Positions 54,228 to 63,000 of a stretch of DNA of 64,000 nucleotides are shown one piece after another; within the stretch, counting starts at the first letter, position 1, and every line of letters begins with the position of its first letter. The notes below the pieces were generated by a model. That model made no database searches. It saw nothing but the letters and a program-made list of their open reading frames with translations, and was not told the origin of the DNA. The position numbers and the translations under genes were made by a program. Source of the DNA: Flavobacterium solisilvae (GTDB taxonomy: Bacteria; Bacteroidota; Bacteroidia; Flavobacteriales; Flavobacteriaceae). The stretch lies in contig NZ_JAAMPT010000206.1 of the NCBI RefSeq assembly GCF_012911605.1, forward strand, positions 62,001-126,000. The letters are read 5' to 3'.

Positions 54228-54767
54228 ATGATTTATAAATTCAGAGCAATACTTGATGCTGAAGAAGATGTATTCAGAGATATTGCAATAAACGAAGAGG
54301 ATACTTTAGAAGATTTACACAACGCCATCGTTAATGCTTTTGGTTTTGACGGAATGGAAGTTGCTTCCTTCTACACCTGTGACGATACTTGGAATCAAGA
54401 AGACGAAATTCCAATGTTTGACTCTGGTGATGTTCCTGGTGAACAAAAAACAATGAGTGATTATCAACTCAATGACTTATTAAGCGAAGACCAAACAAAA
54501 ATTATCTACGTTTATGATTTTATCAATATGTGGACATTTTTGGTTGAATTGGCTGCGATTGAAGAAGCAGAAACTGGCGTAACCTATCCAAGTCTTTTGT
54601 TCTCTCACGGAGAATTGCCAGCCGAAGCGGTTGAGAAAAAATTTGAAGCTGACAATGATGATGATTTATACTCAGAATTTGAAGACGATTTAGATGAAGA
54701 CGATTTAGATATGTTTGGTGGCGATGATAGCTTTGAAGACTATGGATTTGAAGAAAATTGGAATTAA
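54228..54767 (+). CDS. pRiA4b ORF-3-like protein with acidic tail
   Basis: A protein of 179 residues from ATG 54228. MIYKFRAILDAEEDVFRDIAINEEDTLEDLHNAIVNAFGFDGMEVASFYTCDDTW matches the pRiA4b ORF-3/IS1096 TnpR-like domain, followed by a segment KIIYVYDFINMWTFLVELAAIEEA. The last ~40 residues are strongly acidic (EFEDDLDEDDLDMFGGDD). Despite the name, no transposon is present, and the function is unknown. The nucleoid-associated gene lies 19 bases downstream on the same strand and may be co-expressed. Confidence 0.82.
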   Translation: MIYKFRAILDAEEDVFRDIAINEEDTLEDLHNAIVNAFGFDGMEVASFYTCDDTWNQEDEIPMFDSGDVPGEQKTMSDYQLNDLLSEDQTKIIYVYDFINMWTFLVELAAIEEAETGVTYPSLLFSHGELPAEAVEKKFEADNDDDLYSEFEDDLDEDDLDMFGGDDSFEDYGFEENWN

Positions 54768-54786
54768 AAATTAGAATAACCGATAA

Positions 54787-55845
54787 ATGATAAACCTGTT
54801 TAATACCCATGTAGAAACGCTTTCCATTCATAGAGTGGGAAATAAAAGCCGCAACGAAGCTATTTTTCTTTCAGATGAACCGTATCAACTGAATGACGAA
54901 ATCATGCCATTATTGAAGGAATTTTTCTTTAAATCGTTTCGTGAAAAAGAAGAAAACTATTTTCAGTTTGCTCATGATGTAGATTTGGAATACAACGATA
55001 TGTTCAATTTAGCATCTGAAATTTTTACAAATCCAAGTGATTTTCATGAAGTTTCAAAAAAAATAACCAAACATCTTTTTGAACAATCCAATCATCCGCA
55101 TATTAAAAACGGAGAAGTTTATATTACTTATTTAACCAATGTATCGATTGACAACAATGTTGTAGATGCCATTGGTGTTTTTAAAAGTGAAATCAAAACG
55201 GATTTTCTTCAATTTGAAGAGAAAGATAAAAATCTGGAAATGATTTTACAACAAGGAATTAACCTTAACAAACTTGATAAAGGTTGTTTGATTTTTAATC
55301 ACAAAAAAGAAGAAGGTTATAAAATCCTCACAGTTGATAGTAATCGTTATGATGCAAGATATTGGTTGGAACATTTTCTTTCGGTTGATGCTTTTCAAGA
55401 CGAAAATTTCTATACTAAAAAGTACTTGAAATTCTGTCAAAGCTTTGCCAAAGACGTTGTTCTTCCTGCCGAAGACAAGAAAGAAGAAGTAATGTTCATG
55501 AACCGTGCTGTGAATCATTTTGCTAAAAACGATGAATTTGAAGAAACAAAATTCCTAAACGAAGTATTGGATAATCCTGATTTAATTCCAGAATTTAAAA
55601 ACTACAAAGTAGATAAAGGTGAAAAATTCAGTATTGAAGACATCACTACTTTTCCAATAGCAAATGCTGCGGTTAGTGATGCTCGAAAATCGATAAAAAA
55701 CGTAATCAATTTAGACACCAATATTCAAATAAAACTGGATTTTATCAATCCAGAAAGTGCTGAAAAATTTGTAGAAAAAGGTTGGGACGAAGAAAAACAA
55801 ATGTATTACTACTTAGTTTATTTCAACAAAGAACAAAAAAGTTAA
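54787..55845 (+). CDS. Nucleoid-associated protein (NdpA/YejK family)
   Basis: A protein of 352 residues. The sequence INLFNTHVETLSIHRVGNKSRNEAIFLSDEP, then FAKNEDHV-like HHEVSKKITKHLFEQSNHPHIKNGEVYITYLTNV and LNKLDKGCLIFNHKKEEGYKILTVDSNRYDARYWLEHFLSV, fits the NA37/NdpA family of nucleoid proteins. They bind DNA; their exact role is unclear. It is probably co-transcribed with the pRiA4b ORF-3-like gene and ends at a strong terminator (55864-55907). Confidence 0.85.
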   Translation: MINLFNTHVETLSIHRVGNKSRNEAIFLSDEPYQLNDEIMPLLKEFFFKSFREKEENYFQFAHDVDLEYNDMFNLASEIFTNPSDFHEVSKKITKHLFEQSNHPHIKNGEVYITYLTNVSIDNNVVDAIGVFKSEIKTDFLQFEEKDKNLEMILQQGINLNKLDKGCLIFNHKKEEGYKILTVDSNRYDARYWLEHFLSVDAFQDENFYTKKYLKFCQSFAKDVVLPAEDKKEEVMFMNRAVNHFAKNDEFEETKFLNEVLDNPDLIPEFKNYKVDKGEKFSIEDITTFPIANAAVSDARKSIKNVINLDTNIQIKLDFINPESAEKFVEKGWDEEKQMYYYLVYFNKEQKS

Positions 55846-55863
55846 GCAGTTAATCAATTTTAA

Positions 55864-55907
55864 GAAAAATCCTCAATTGTTAAAAACGATTGAGGATTTT
55901 TTTATTT
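55864..55907 (+). terminator. Rho-independent terminator after the NdpA-like gene
   Basis: AAATCCTCAAT (55867-55877) pairs with ATTGAGGATTT (55889-55899), with an A-rich loop, followed by a T run at 55900-55903 and TTT after one A. It ends the operon just before the BamA-like gene. Confidence 0.85.
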
Positions 55908-55948
55908 CTAATGTTTATTTATATCTTTCGTGTTATTTCGCCAAAATA

Positions 55949-57781
55949 ATGATAAAGAAACTTTTGGTTTTACTTCTACTTTTCTTTTGTTGTCAAAATA
56001 TGACAGCACAACAAACAGTTGCAAAAGACTCAGCAAAAGTTTACAAAGACATTGAAAAATTTTCAAGAAAATCAAAGTTCGGAAAATTTGTTCATCGATT
56101 ATTATTCAAATCAACTAGAAAATCAAAACCTTCCAAAAAAGCGTCAACTCAAAGATATTATCTAAAAAAAGCGTTTGATAAACACGAAGGCAAAATCATT
56201 AGAAACATAAACATCGAAACGCTTGATCCGTTTGGATATTCAGTTGATAATACTAAAGATCAACCCGATAAAGGAATTGAGAAATTTGGAAATGCTTTTC
56301 ATGCTAAATCTAAAAAGTTCACTATTAGAAATCTTTTATTATTTAAAAAAAATGAACCTCTAGATTCTATAACCGCTAAAGAATCTGAACGTTTAATTAG
56401 ACGTCAAAGGTTTGTAAGAAGTGTTGTTATTAAACCAGTTGCTATTGGAAACAGCAAGGATTCTGTAGATATTTCTATTAGAGTTCTTGATTCTTGGAGT
56501 TTAATTCCAACAGGCGCAATTTCGGGTTCAAGAGCAAATTTTGAAATAGCTGAACGAAACGTTTTTGGTCTTGGTCATGAACTATCGCACGATTTCACAC
56601 AGCGTTTTTCCGATAAAAGCAACGCTCATAATTCTCGTTATTTAATTAGAAATATTAAAAATTCGTTTACTAATGTTACTTTAAACTACAACGAATCGTT
56701 AGAAAAAAACATTTCAAAAAGCATTCGAGTGGAACGATTATTTTTCTCGCCATTAACTCGTTTTGCTGGCGGCATTTTTCTGGAAAACAGAGCTTTTTCG
56801 GACTCGCTACCAAACCCAACAAACGAGTTTGAAATTGTTAGTTTTAAAAATGAAACGCGTGACTTTTGGTTTGGACATGCTTTTAAAATTTTTGGTGGAA
56901 AAACCGAAGATTACAGAACAACTAATTTGGTTACAACCATTGGCTACAAAAATGTAAATTATATAAAAACACCATCAACTGAACTTGATCCTAATCAATT
57001 TTTTGCAAATGAAGAATTGTATTTGACAAGTATTGGTATCAATACACGAAAATTTGCTGAGGACAAGTATCTTTTCAATTTTGGCATTATTGAAGACATT
57101 CCTTATGGTCAAGTCTATTCCATAACGGGTGGATTTCAGAATAAAAACAATCAAAAACGAGCTTATTTTGGCGGACGATTTGCCTATGGAAACTATTTTG
57201 ATTTTGGTTATCTTGGAATTAATTCAGAATGGGGAAGTTTTTTTCATGGAAGAGATTCTAAAGAAACTACATTTAAAATCGAAGCAAATTATTTTACCAA
57301 TTTACTATCTATGGGCGATTGGAAAATTAGACAGTTTATAAAATCCAATTTAGTTATTGGAAACCATCGCGTTTCAATTTTAAAAGACAGAGTAACACTT
57401 GGTGATGAAGATGGTATTCAAGGTTTTAACAATCCGTTAATTAGCGGAATTAGAAAAGCAACAATTACTTTACAAACCCAAACCTACGTTCCTGGAAGTT
57501 GGCACGGATTTCGTTTTAGTCCTTTTTATAATATGACACTTGGAATGCTTGGCAATGAAACCGACAAATTTTTAAACAATAGTTTGTTATCAAAATTTAG
57601 TATTGGCGTGTTGATTAATAATGATTATTTGGTTTTTAACAGTTTCCAAATTTCATTGTCTTTTTATCCAAAAATACCTTTTGAAGGAACAAATGTTTTC
57701 AATACTAATAGTTATAAGAACAATGATTTGTCTCTTCCCGACTATGAAATTGGTCAACCTAGCATTGTTTCATATAAATAA
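55949..57781 (+). CDS. Outer-membrane protein with POTRA-like and barrel domains (BamA superfamily-like)
   Basis: A protein of 610 residues from ATG 55949 with a signal peptide (KKLLVLLLLFFCCQNMTAQ). Residues about 85-190 look POTRA-like: GKIIRNINIETLDPFGYSV, then KFTIRNLLLFKKNEPLDSITAKESERLIRRQRFVRSVVIKPV. A barrel follows with FGLGHELSHDFTQRF and many short strands, ending at a Tyr-Lys C-terminus. The domain order resembles outer-membrane assembly or secretion porins of the BamA superfamily, but it is shorter than BamA. It follows a terminator, so it has its own transcription unit. The upstream in-frame start at 55877 would lie in the terminator and is unlikely. Confidence 0.72.
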   Translation: MIKKLLVLLLLFFCCQNMTAQQTVAKDSAKVYKDIEKFSRKSKFGKFVHRLLFKSTRKSKPSKKASTQRYYLKKAFDKHEGKIIRNINIETLDPFGYSVDNTKDQPDKGIEKFGNAFHAKSKKFTIRNLLLFKKNEPLDSITAKESERLIRRQRFVRSVVIKPVAIGNSKDSVDISIRVLDSWSLIPTGAISGSRANFEIAERNVFGLGHELSHDFTQRFSDKSNAHNSRYLIRNIKNSFTNVTLNYNESLEKNISKSIRVERLFFSPLTRFAGGIFLENRAFSDSLPNPTNEFEIVSFKNETRDFWFGHAFKIFGGKTEDYRTTNLVTTIGYKNVNYIKTPSTELDPNQFFANEELYLTSIGINTRKFAEDKYLFNFGIIEDIPYGQVYSITGGFQNKNNQKRAYFGGRFAYGNYFDFGYLGINSEWGSFFHGRDSKETTFKIEANYFTNLLSMGDWKIRQFIKSNLVIGNHRVSILKDRVTLGDEDGIQGFNNPLISGIRKATITLQTQTYVPGSWHGFRFSPFYNMTLGMLGNETDKFLNNSLLSKFSIGVLINNDYLVFNSFQISLSFYPKIPFEGTNVFNTNSYKNNDLSLPDYEIGQPSIVSYK

Positions 57782-57881
57782 TTTTTATTAATTTTAAATA
57801 AGTTAAAACTTATATTTTTTATTAAAAAACGCATTTCATCGATTATTTTATAACTTTTATCGTATTTTAAACTATTTTTAA

Positions 57882-58166
57882 ATGCCGAAAAAAATAGAAA
57901 ACATGAAAATTAAAAGGTATTCTAAAAATTTATTAGGCAAAAAAATTGTGTGTATAATTTTTGGACATCAGTTTATTGAAACCAAAAAAGTAAATATTCA
58001 CTTTAGCGAATTTGAATGTTCCTATTGCAAATTACAAGTTACTAACGATAAAATTGGAAAAAAAACTGCTTTGACCAATGAATTGAAAGAAATCAATGAA
58101 ACTTTATCGTATCTGAATTTAAAAAAAGAATTTGTAAAAAGATTTTATTACTCAAAAAAAGAATAG
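57882..58166 (+). CDS. Small zinc-ribbon-like protein
   Basis: A protein of 94 residues from ATG 57882 (M8 at 57903 is an alternative start). C24 and H29 (CIIFGHQF), then C46 and C49 (FECSYCK) suggest a small zinc-binding ribbon. The basic N-terminus (KKIENMKIKRYSKN) and a C-terminal helix follow. No family is recognised. It lies on the plus strand 53 bases before the ABC ATPase gene. Confidence 0.55.
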   Translation: MPKKIENMKIKRYSKNLLGKKIVCIIFGHQFIETKKVNIHFSEFECSYCKLQVTNDKIGKKTALTNELKEINETLSYLNLKKEFVKRFYYSKKE

Positions 58167-58218
58167 TAACAAATTAAGGATATAATCGTCTTACATTAAA
58201 TCCTTAATCAAAAAAATC

Positions 58219-59130
58219 TTGGAGAATTCAATCCTTTCAATCAAAAATCTACACAAAAAATATGGCAAAGTTCATGCTGTAAATGATGTGTCACTCGACA
58301 TTTACAAAGGCAATGTCTATGGAATTTTAGGTCCAAACGGTAGTGGAAAATCCACAACATTAGGAATAGTTCTTAATGTTGTAAACAAAACTTCAGGCGA
58401 ATACAGCTGGTTTGGTGGAAAACTAGAAACTCATGATGCGTTAAAAAAAGTTGGCGCTATCATTGAACGTCCCAACTTTTATCCTTACATGTCTGCAAAA
58501 GAAAACCTAGAATTGGTTTGCAAAATTAAAGGTGTTGACTATAAAAAAGTAGATGAAAAGCTGGAAATTGTTGGACTAATCGACCGAAAAAACAGTAAAT
58601 TCAAAACTTTTTCTTTGGGAATGAAACAGCGTTTAGCCATAGCTTCGGCTTTATTAAACGATCCCGAAATTCTAATTCTCGACGAACCAACTAATGGTTT
58701 AGATCCACAAGGAATTCATCAAGTTCGCGATATCATTCGTCTTATTGCTTCTCAAGGAACAACTATTTTATTGGCTTCTCATCTTCTTGATGAAGTAGAA
58801 AAAGTATGTAGCCATGTTTTGGTTTTGCGCTTTGGTAAAATCTTATACAACGGCAAAGTAGATGAAATGGTTAGTCATAATGCCTATTTTGAATTACAAA
58901 GCAATAACAATCAAAAACTTATTGAAGCATTAAAAAATCATCCTGAATTGGACAATTATGAAAATAATGAGGAAAAAATCATTGCTCATTTTAAAACCCA
59001 AGTTGATTCTGCTGAACTAAATGGATTTTTCTTTGAAAAAGGAATTTCTTTAAACCATTTGGTAAAAAGAAAGCAAAGCTTGGAAGAACAATTCCTTACA
59101 TTAACCAATTCAACCGAAACTCAATCATGA
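58219..59130 (+). CDS. ABC transporter ATPase
   Basis: A protein of 303 residues. Walker A is LGPNGSGKSTTLGIV, the signature is FSLGMKQRLAIASALLND, Walker B LILDEPTNGLDPQGI, and the switch histidine is in LLASHLLDEVEKVC. The start must be TTG 58219, since the next in-frame ATG is beyond Walker A. The gene overlaps the permease by ATGA, forming one exporter. This ATPase resembles the bacitracin/CcmA-type ATPases that work with ABC-2 permeases. The substrate is unknown. Confidence 0.9.
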   Translation: MENSILSIKNLHKKYGKVHAVNDVSLDIYKGNVYGILGPNGSGKSTTLGIVLNVVNKTSGEYSWFGGKLETHDALKKVGAIIERPNFYPYMSAKENLELVCKIKGVDYKKVDEKLEIVGLIDRKNSKFKTFSLGMKQRLAIASALLNDPEILILDEPTNGLDPQGIHQVRDIIRLIASQGTTILLASHLLDEVEKVCSHVLVLRFGKILYNGKVDEMVSHNAYFELQSNNNQKLIEALKNHPELDNYENNEEKIIAHFKTQVDSAELNGFFFEKGISLNHLVKRKQSLEEQFLTLTNSTETQS

Positions 59131-59963
59131 AACGTTTATTAGCCATAGAACTTCAAAAAATCTGGAAAAATCGTGCCAGCAAAGTATTAACCATTGGATA
59201 TTTTGTTATTCTTTCTTTTATTGCTTTAATAGCTTCTATAAAATTTGACATTGGAATTTTTAAATTTCATTTAGCCGAAATGGGGATTTTCAATTTCCCA
59301 TATATTTGGCATTTCAATACTTACATTGCTTCCTTTTTAAAAATATTTTTAGCCGTTATTATCGTTTCTATGATGGCAAACGAGTACAGTTATGGAACTT
59401 TAAAACAAAATCTCATTGATGGAATGAGCAAAAAAGAATTGATTTTGTCAAAATTCTTAACTATAGTTCTTTTTGCTGGAATCTCTACGCTTTTTGTATT
59501 TGTAATGTCGTTATTTTTGGGATATGGATTTTCGTCCTACACCGAAATTGGAATTGTTTTCTCAGATTTAGAATATCTTCTTGCCTATTTTGTTAAACTA
59601 TTAGGTTTTTTCTCGTTCTGTTTATTTCTTGGAGTTTTAATAAAACGATCCGCTTTTGCATTGGGTTCGCTATTTATTTGGTTTATTTTTGAAAAAATTT
59701 CTTATGGAATTTTAAAATTCAACATTTACAACAAAAACCCAAAAGTAGATGATGTATATGCTTTTATGCCATTAGAATCCATGAGTAATTTACTCATTGA
59801 ACCATTTACAAGACTGAATTCTGTTAAAAATCTACAAGAAGCAGTTGGCGAAAACTCACTTAAGGATTATGATGTCCATCTATCTTCTATTCTAATTGTA
59901 TTGATTTGGATAGCAATTTTTGTTTATTCTTCTTACATTATAATTAAAAAACGTGATTTATAA
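59127..59963 (+). CDS. ABC-2 type permease
   Basis: A protein of 278 residues with six hydrophobic segments: GYFVILSFIALIASIKF, FLKIFLAVIIVSMMANEYSYGTLKQNLIDGMSKKELILSKFLTIVLFAGISTLFVFVMSLFLG, and later FCLFLGVLIKRSAFALGSLFIWFIF. The E-Y-S-Y-G-T-L-K-Q motif is typical of ABC-2 permeases. It pairs with the ATPase at 58219 and ends before a terminator hairpin at 59989. Confidence 0.88.
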   Translation: MKRLLAIELQKIWKNRASKVLTIGYFVILSFIALIASIKFDIGIFKFHLAEMGIFNFPYIWHFNTYIASFLKIFLAVIIVSMMANEYSYGTLKQNLIDGMSKKELILSKFLTIVLFAGISTLFVFVMSLFLGYGFSSYTEIGIVFSDLEYLLAYFVKLLGFFSFCLFLGVLIKRSAFALGSLFIWFIFEKISYGILKFNIYNKNPKVDDVYAFMPLESMSNLLIEPFTRLNSVKNLQEAVGENSLKDYDVHLSSILIVLIWIAIFVYSSYIIIKKRDL

Positions 59964-59988
59964 TCCATTAACAATCAATAAAATCTTA

Positions 59989-60027
59989 AAGAAAGCATAA
60001 AGCGAGGCAATCGTTTTATGTTTTCTT
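59989..60027 (+). terminator. Terminator hairpin after the ABC exporter
   Basis: AAGAAAGCATAAAGCGA (from 59989) pairs with TCGTTTTATGTTTTCTT (60011-60027) through 17 pairs including two G-U, around a GGCAA loop, followed by ATTTATTTG. It separates the ABC operon from the giant adhesin gene. Confidence 0.7.
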
Positions 60028-60049
60028 ATTTATTTGTTAATTTTAGCGA

Positions 60050-63000
60050 ATGAAAAAGAAATTATTTTATTTGCTTGTACTTGTTTTATTTTCAATAAAC
60101 GGGTATTCTCAATTTAGTAAAACACACTACATTCCGCCATTAGCAGGTTCATCCACGGTAATTCCTGGACAACAATATCTCTATATTTCTACTCCAACAA
60201 CAACACCAGTGAATTTTAAAATCATTGAACTTGGAGGAAATATTATTACAGGAACTGTTTCAAAAAGTTCTCCATTTATATATGATATTGGTTTTGGTGC
60301 TAATTCTCAGGTTTATATAGATGCCAATACATCATCCAATGTTTACAATAACAAAGGTTATATTGTTGAAGCAGAAGATATGATTTATGTTACCTTACGA
60401 GTAATTGATTCTACAGGAAATCATGCTGGTTTATTAGTTTCAAAAGGAAGAGCTTCTTTGGGTAATCGTTTTAGAGTTGGAGCAATAACCAATCTTGATG
60501 TAACAAACTACATCGATATTCACTCAACGTTTGTGTCTGTTTTAGCTACCGAAAATAATACAACCGTAAATTTTAGCAATATTAAGCCCGGAGTAACAAT
60601 CAATAACAATCCAAATGGTTCAAATCCGTTTAGCATAGTTTTGAACAGTGGAGAAACTTATGCAATTGTCGCTCAAGGACCAAATAATGCCAATCGTGAT
60701 GGATTAATTGGTTCCTTAGTAACTTCAGATAAACCTATTGCTTTAAACTGTGGTTCTTTTGGAGGAAGTAATGCTGTTGCTAATTTAGACTTAGGTTTTG
60801 ACCAAATTGTTCCAGCGGAAAGAATCAATACTAATGAATATATTTTTATAAAAAGTACTGGAATTGACAATGTAGAAAAAGTACTTCTTGTTGCTGATGA
60901 AGATGGAACCGAAATCACTATAAACGGAAATGCAACGCCTGTATTTACATTGAACGCAGGTCAATATTTACCGTTAAATGGAAATAGTTTTGATGCTAAC
61001 GGAAATTTATACGTTAATTCCAATAAAAGAGTTTTTGCCTATCAAAGTGTTGGTGATAATGGTGCGCAAGATCAAAGAAACCAAGAATTATTTTTTGTTC
61101 CACCTTTAAGTTGTCAAACACCTAGAATTATCGACAACATTCCTCAAATAAACTTTGTTGGAAACAGACAATTTAACGGTCGAGTAACGATAGTAACCAA
61201 AACAGGTTCAACACTTAATTTTACAGTAAACGAAAACAATTATACTGTAAATACACTTCCATTTAGTATTACTGGTCCAAATCCTGTTACTGGAAATCCA
61301 AATTATGAAACCTATGTAATTACAGGTTTAACAGGTAATGTCTCTGTATTTTCAACCAGCGAAATTTATCTCGCAGCTTATGGTTCGGAACAAGCGGCAA
61401 CTTTTGGAGGATATTATTCAGGATTTACATTTGAGCCCGAAATTTCTTTTACAAAACTTGATTTAACTCAAGATTCTTGTATTCCAAATACTAGATTATC
61501 CGTAAATACATTGAGTCCTTTTGACGCTTTTCAATGGTATTTTAATGATGTTTTAATTCCATCTGCAACCGAAAACTTTTTAATACCAACACAACCTGGA
61601 TATTATAAAGTTTCTGCAACTATTTCGGGTTGTGGATTGCCTGTTGAATCCAACAATATTCCTGTAAGTTCTTGTTCGCTTGATACTGATAATGATGGCG
61701 TAAATAATAATATTGATTTAGACAATGACAATGATGGTTTAACCAATTGTCAAGAATCATATGGCGATGTGAATTTTAATTTTACCAATTCACCTATCGG
61801 TTCAATACAAATTGGCGATTATATCAATACTTATCTGGAAACAGTTACCACTGCTGGAAGTGTAACACCATCGGCAACACCTTTTGTTGCCGAAGCAAGC
61901 GGAAATTTTGTTACCGAAGCAGCAACTGGAAAAGGAAATTCTGTAACTTATACAGTCAATTTCAACAATCCAATTAGTCTCGCTATCGAATATGCGTCGA
62001 TTTTAACTAATCCAAGTAATGCATTAAGCCAAGACACTGAAATTAGAATATCTTGTCCTGTTGACAAAACAATTACCCTTTTAAATCCTGACAATCAACT
62101 GCTAATTGACACCAATTATGATGGCGTTTTTGAAAGTGGCGTAACACAATTTTCTTCTTTTGAAATTCGTTTCAGACTAAATACAGGTATATCATTAACT
62201 CCAGAAAACAGCACTTTTTCTATAAAAGCCAATCTGATAAGTACTATTTCTATTTCTAATACCAATCTAACTGATTCAAACACTAGTCGAGTTTCACTAA
62301 AACTTGTTGCTACTTGTGTTCCAAAAGATAGTGATGGAGATGGAAGTCCTGATCAAAACGATTATGACAGTGACAACGATTCTATTCCTGATTATTATGA
62401 AAGTCAAGGAGCAAATTTTGTTGTAAGAAGCAATATCGATGCTAATAATGATGGTATTGACGATGCATTTGGAACTGGAATTATTCCAGTTGATACTGAT
62501 GGTGATAGCGTTCCAGATTATCTTGATTTAGACTCAGACAATGATGGAATTTTTGACATCATAGAATCTGGAAGTCCAGGAAATCAAAATAATACTAACG
62601 GAATTATGATTGGCAATTTTGGCACAAATGGTCTACACAATAGTTTAGAAACTTCTCCAAATAGTGGCATTATAAACTACACCATTGCCGATAGCGATAA
62701 TGATGGTATTTGGAATTTTATCGAATTGGATAGCGATGATGATGGTTGTTTTGACACCATAGAAGCTGGATTTGAAGACAATAACAACGACGGAATTCTT
62801 GGAAGTGATGTTCCAACCAATATTGTTGATGGACTTGTTATTTCAGCTAGCGGTTATGGAATTCCTAACCAAAATTATACTATTGGTGCGCCAATTTCCA
62901 TCACAACACATCCAGCCAATGTTACGGTTTGTGAATTACAAACTGCCATTTTCACCGTTGATTCTCCAGCTGTTGACAGTTATCAATGGCAACTTTCTAC

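Noticed and set aside
54228..54767. IS1096/pRiA4b ORF-3-like gene as evidence of an insertion sequence
   Set aside because: The family name is historical; there is no transposase, inverted repeat or target duplication around it.
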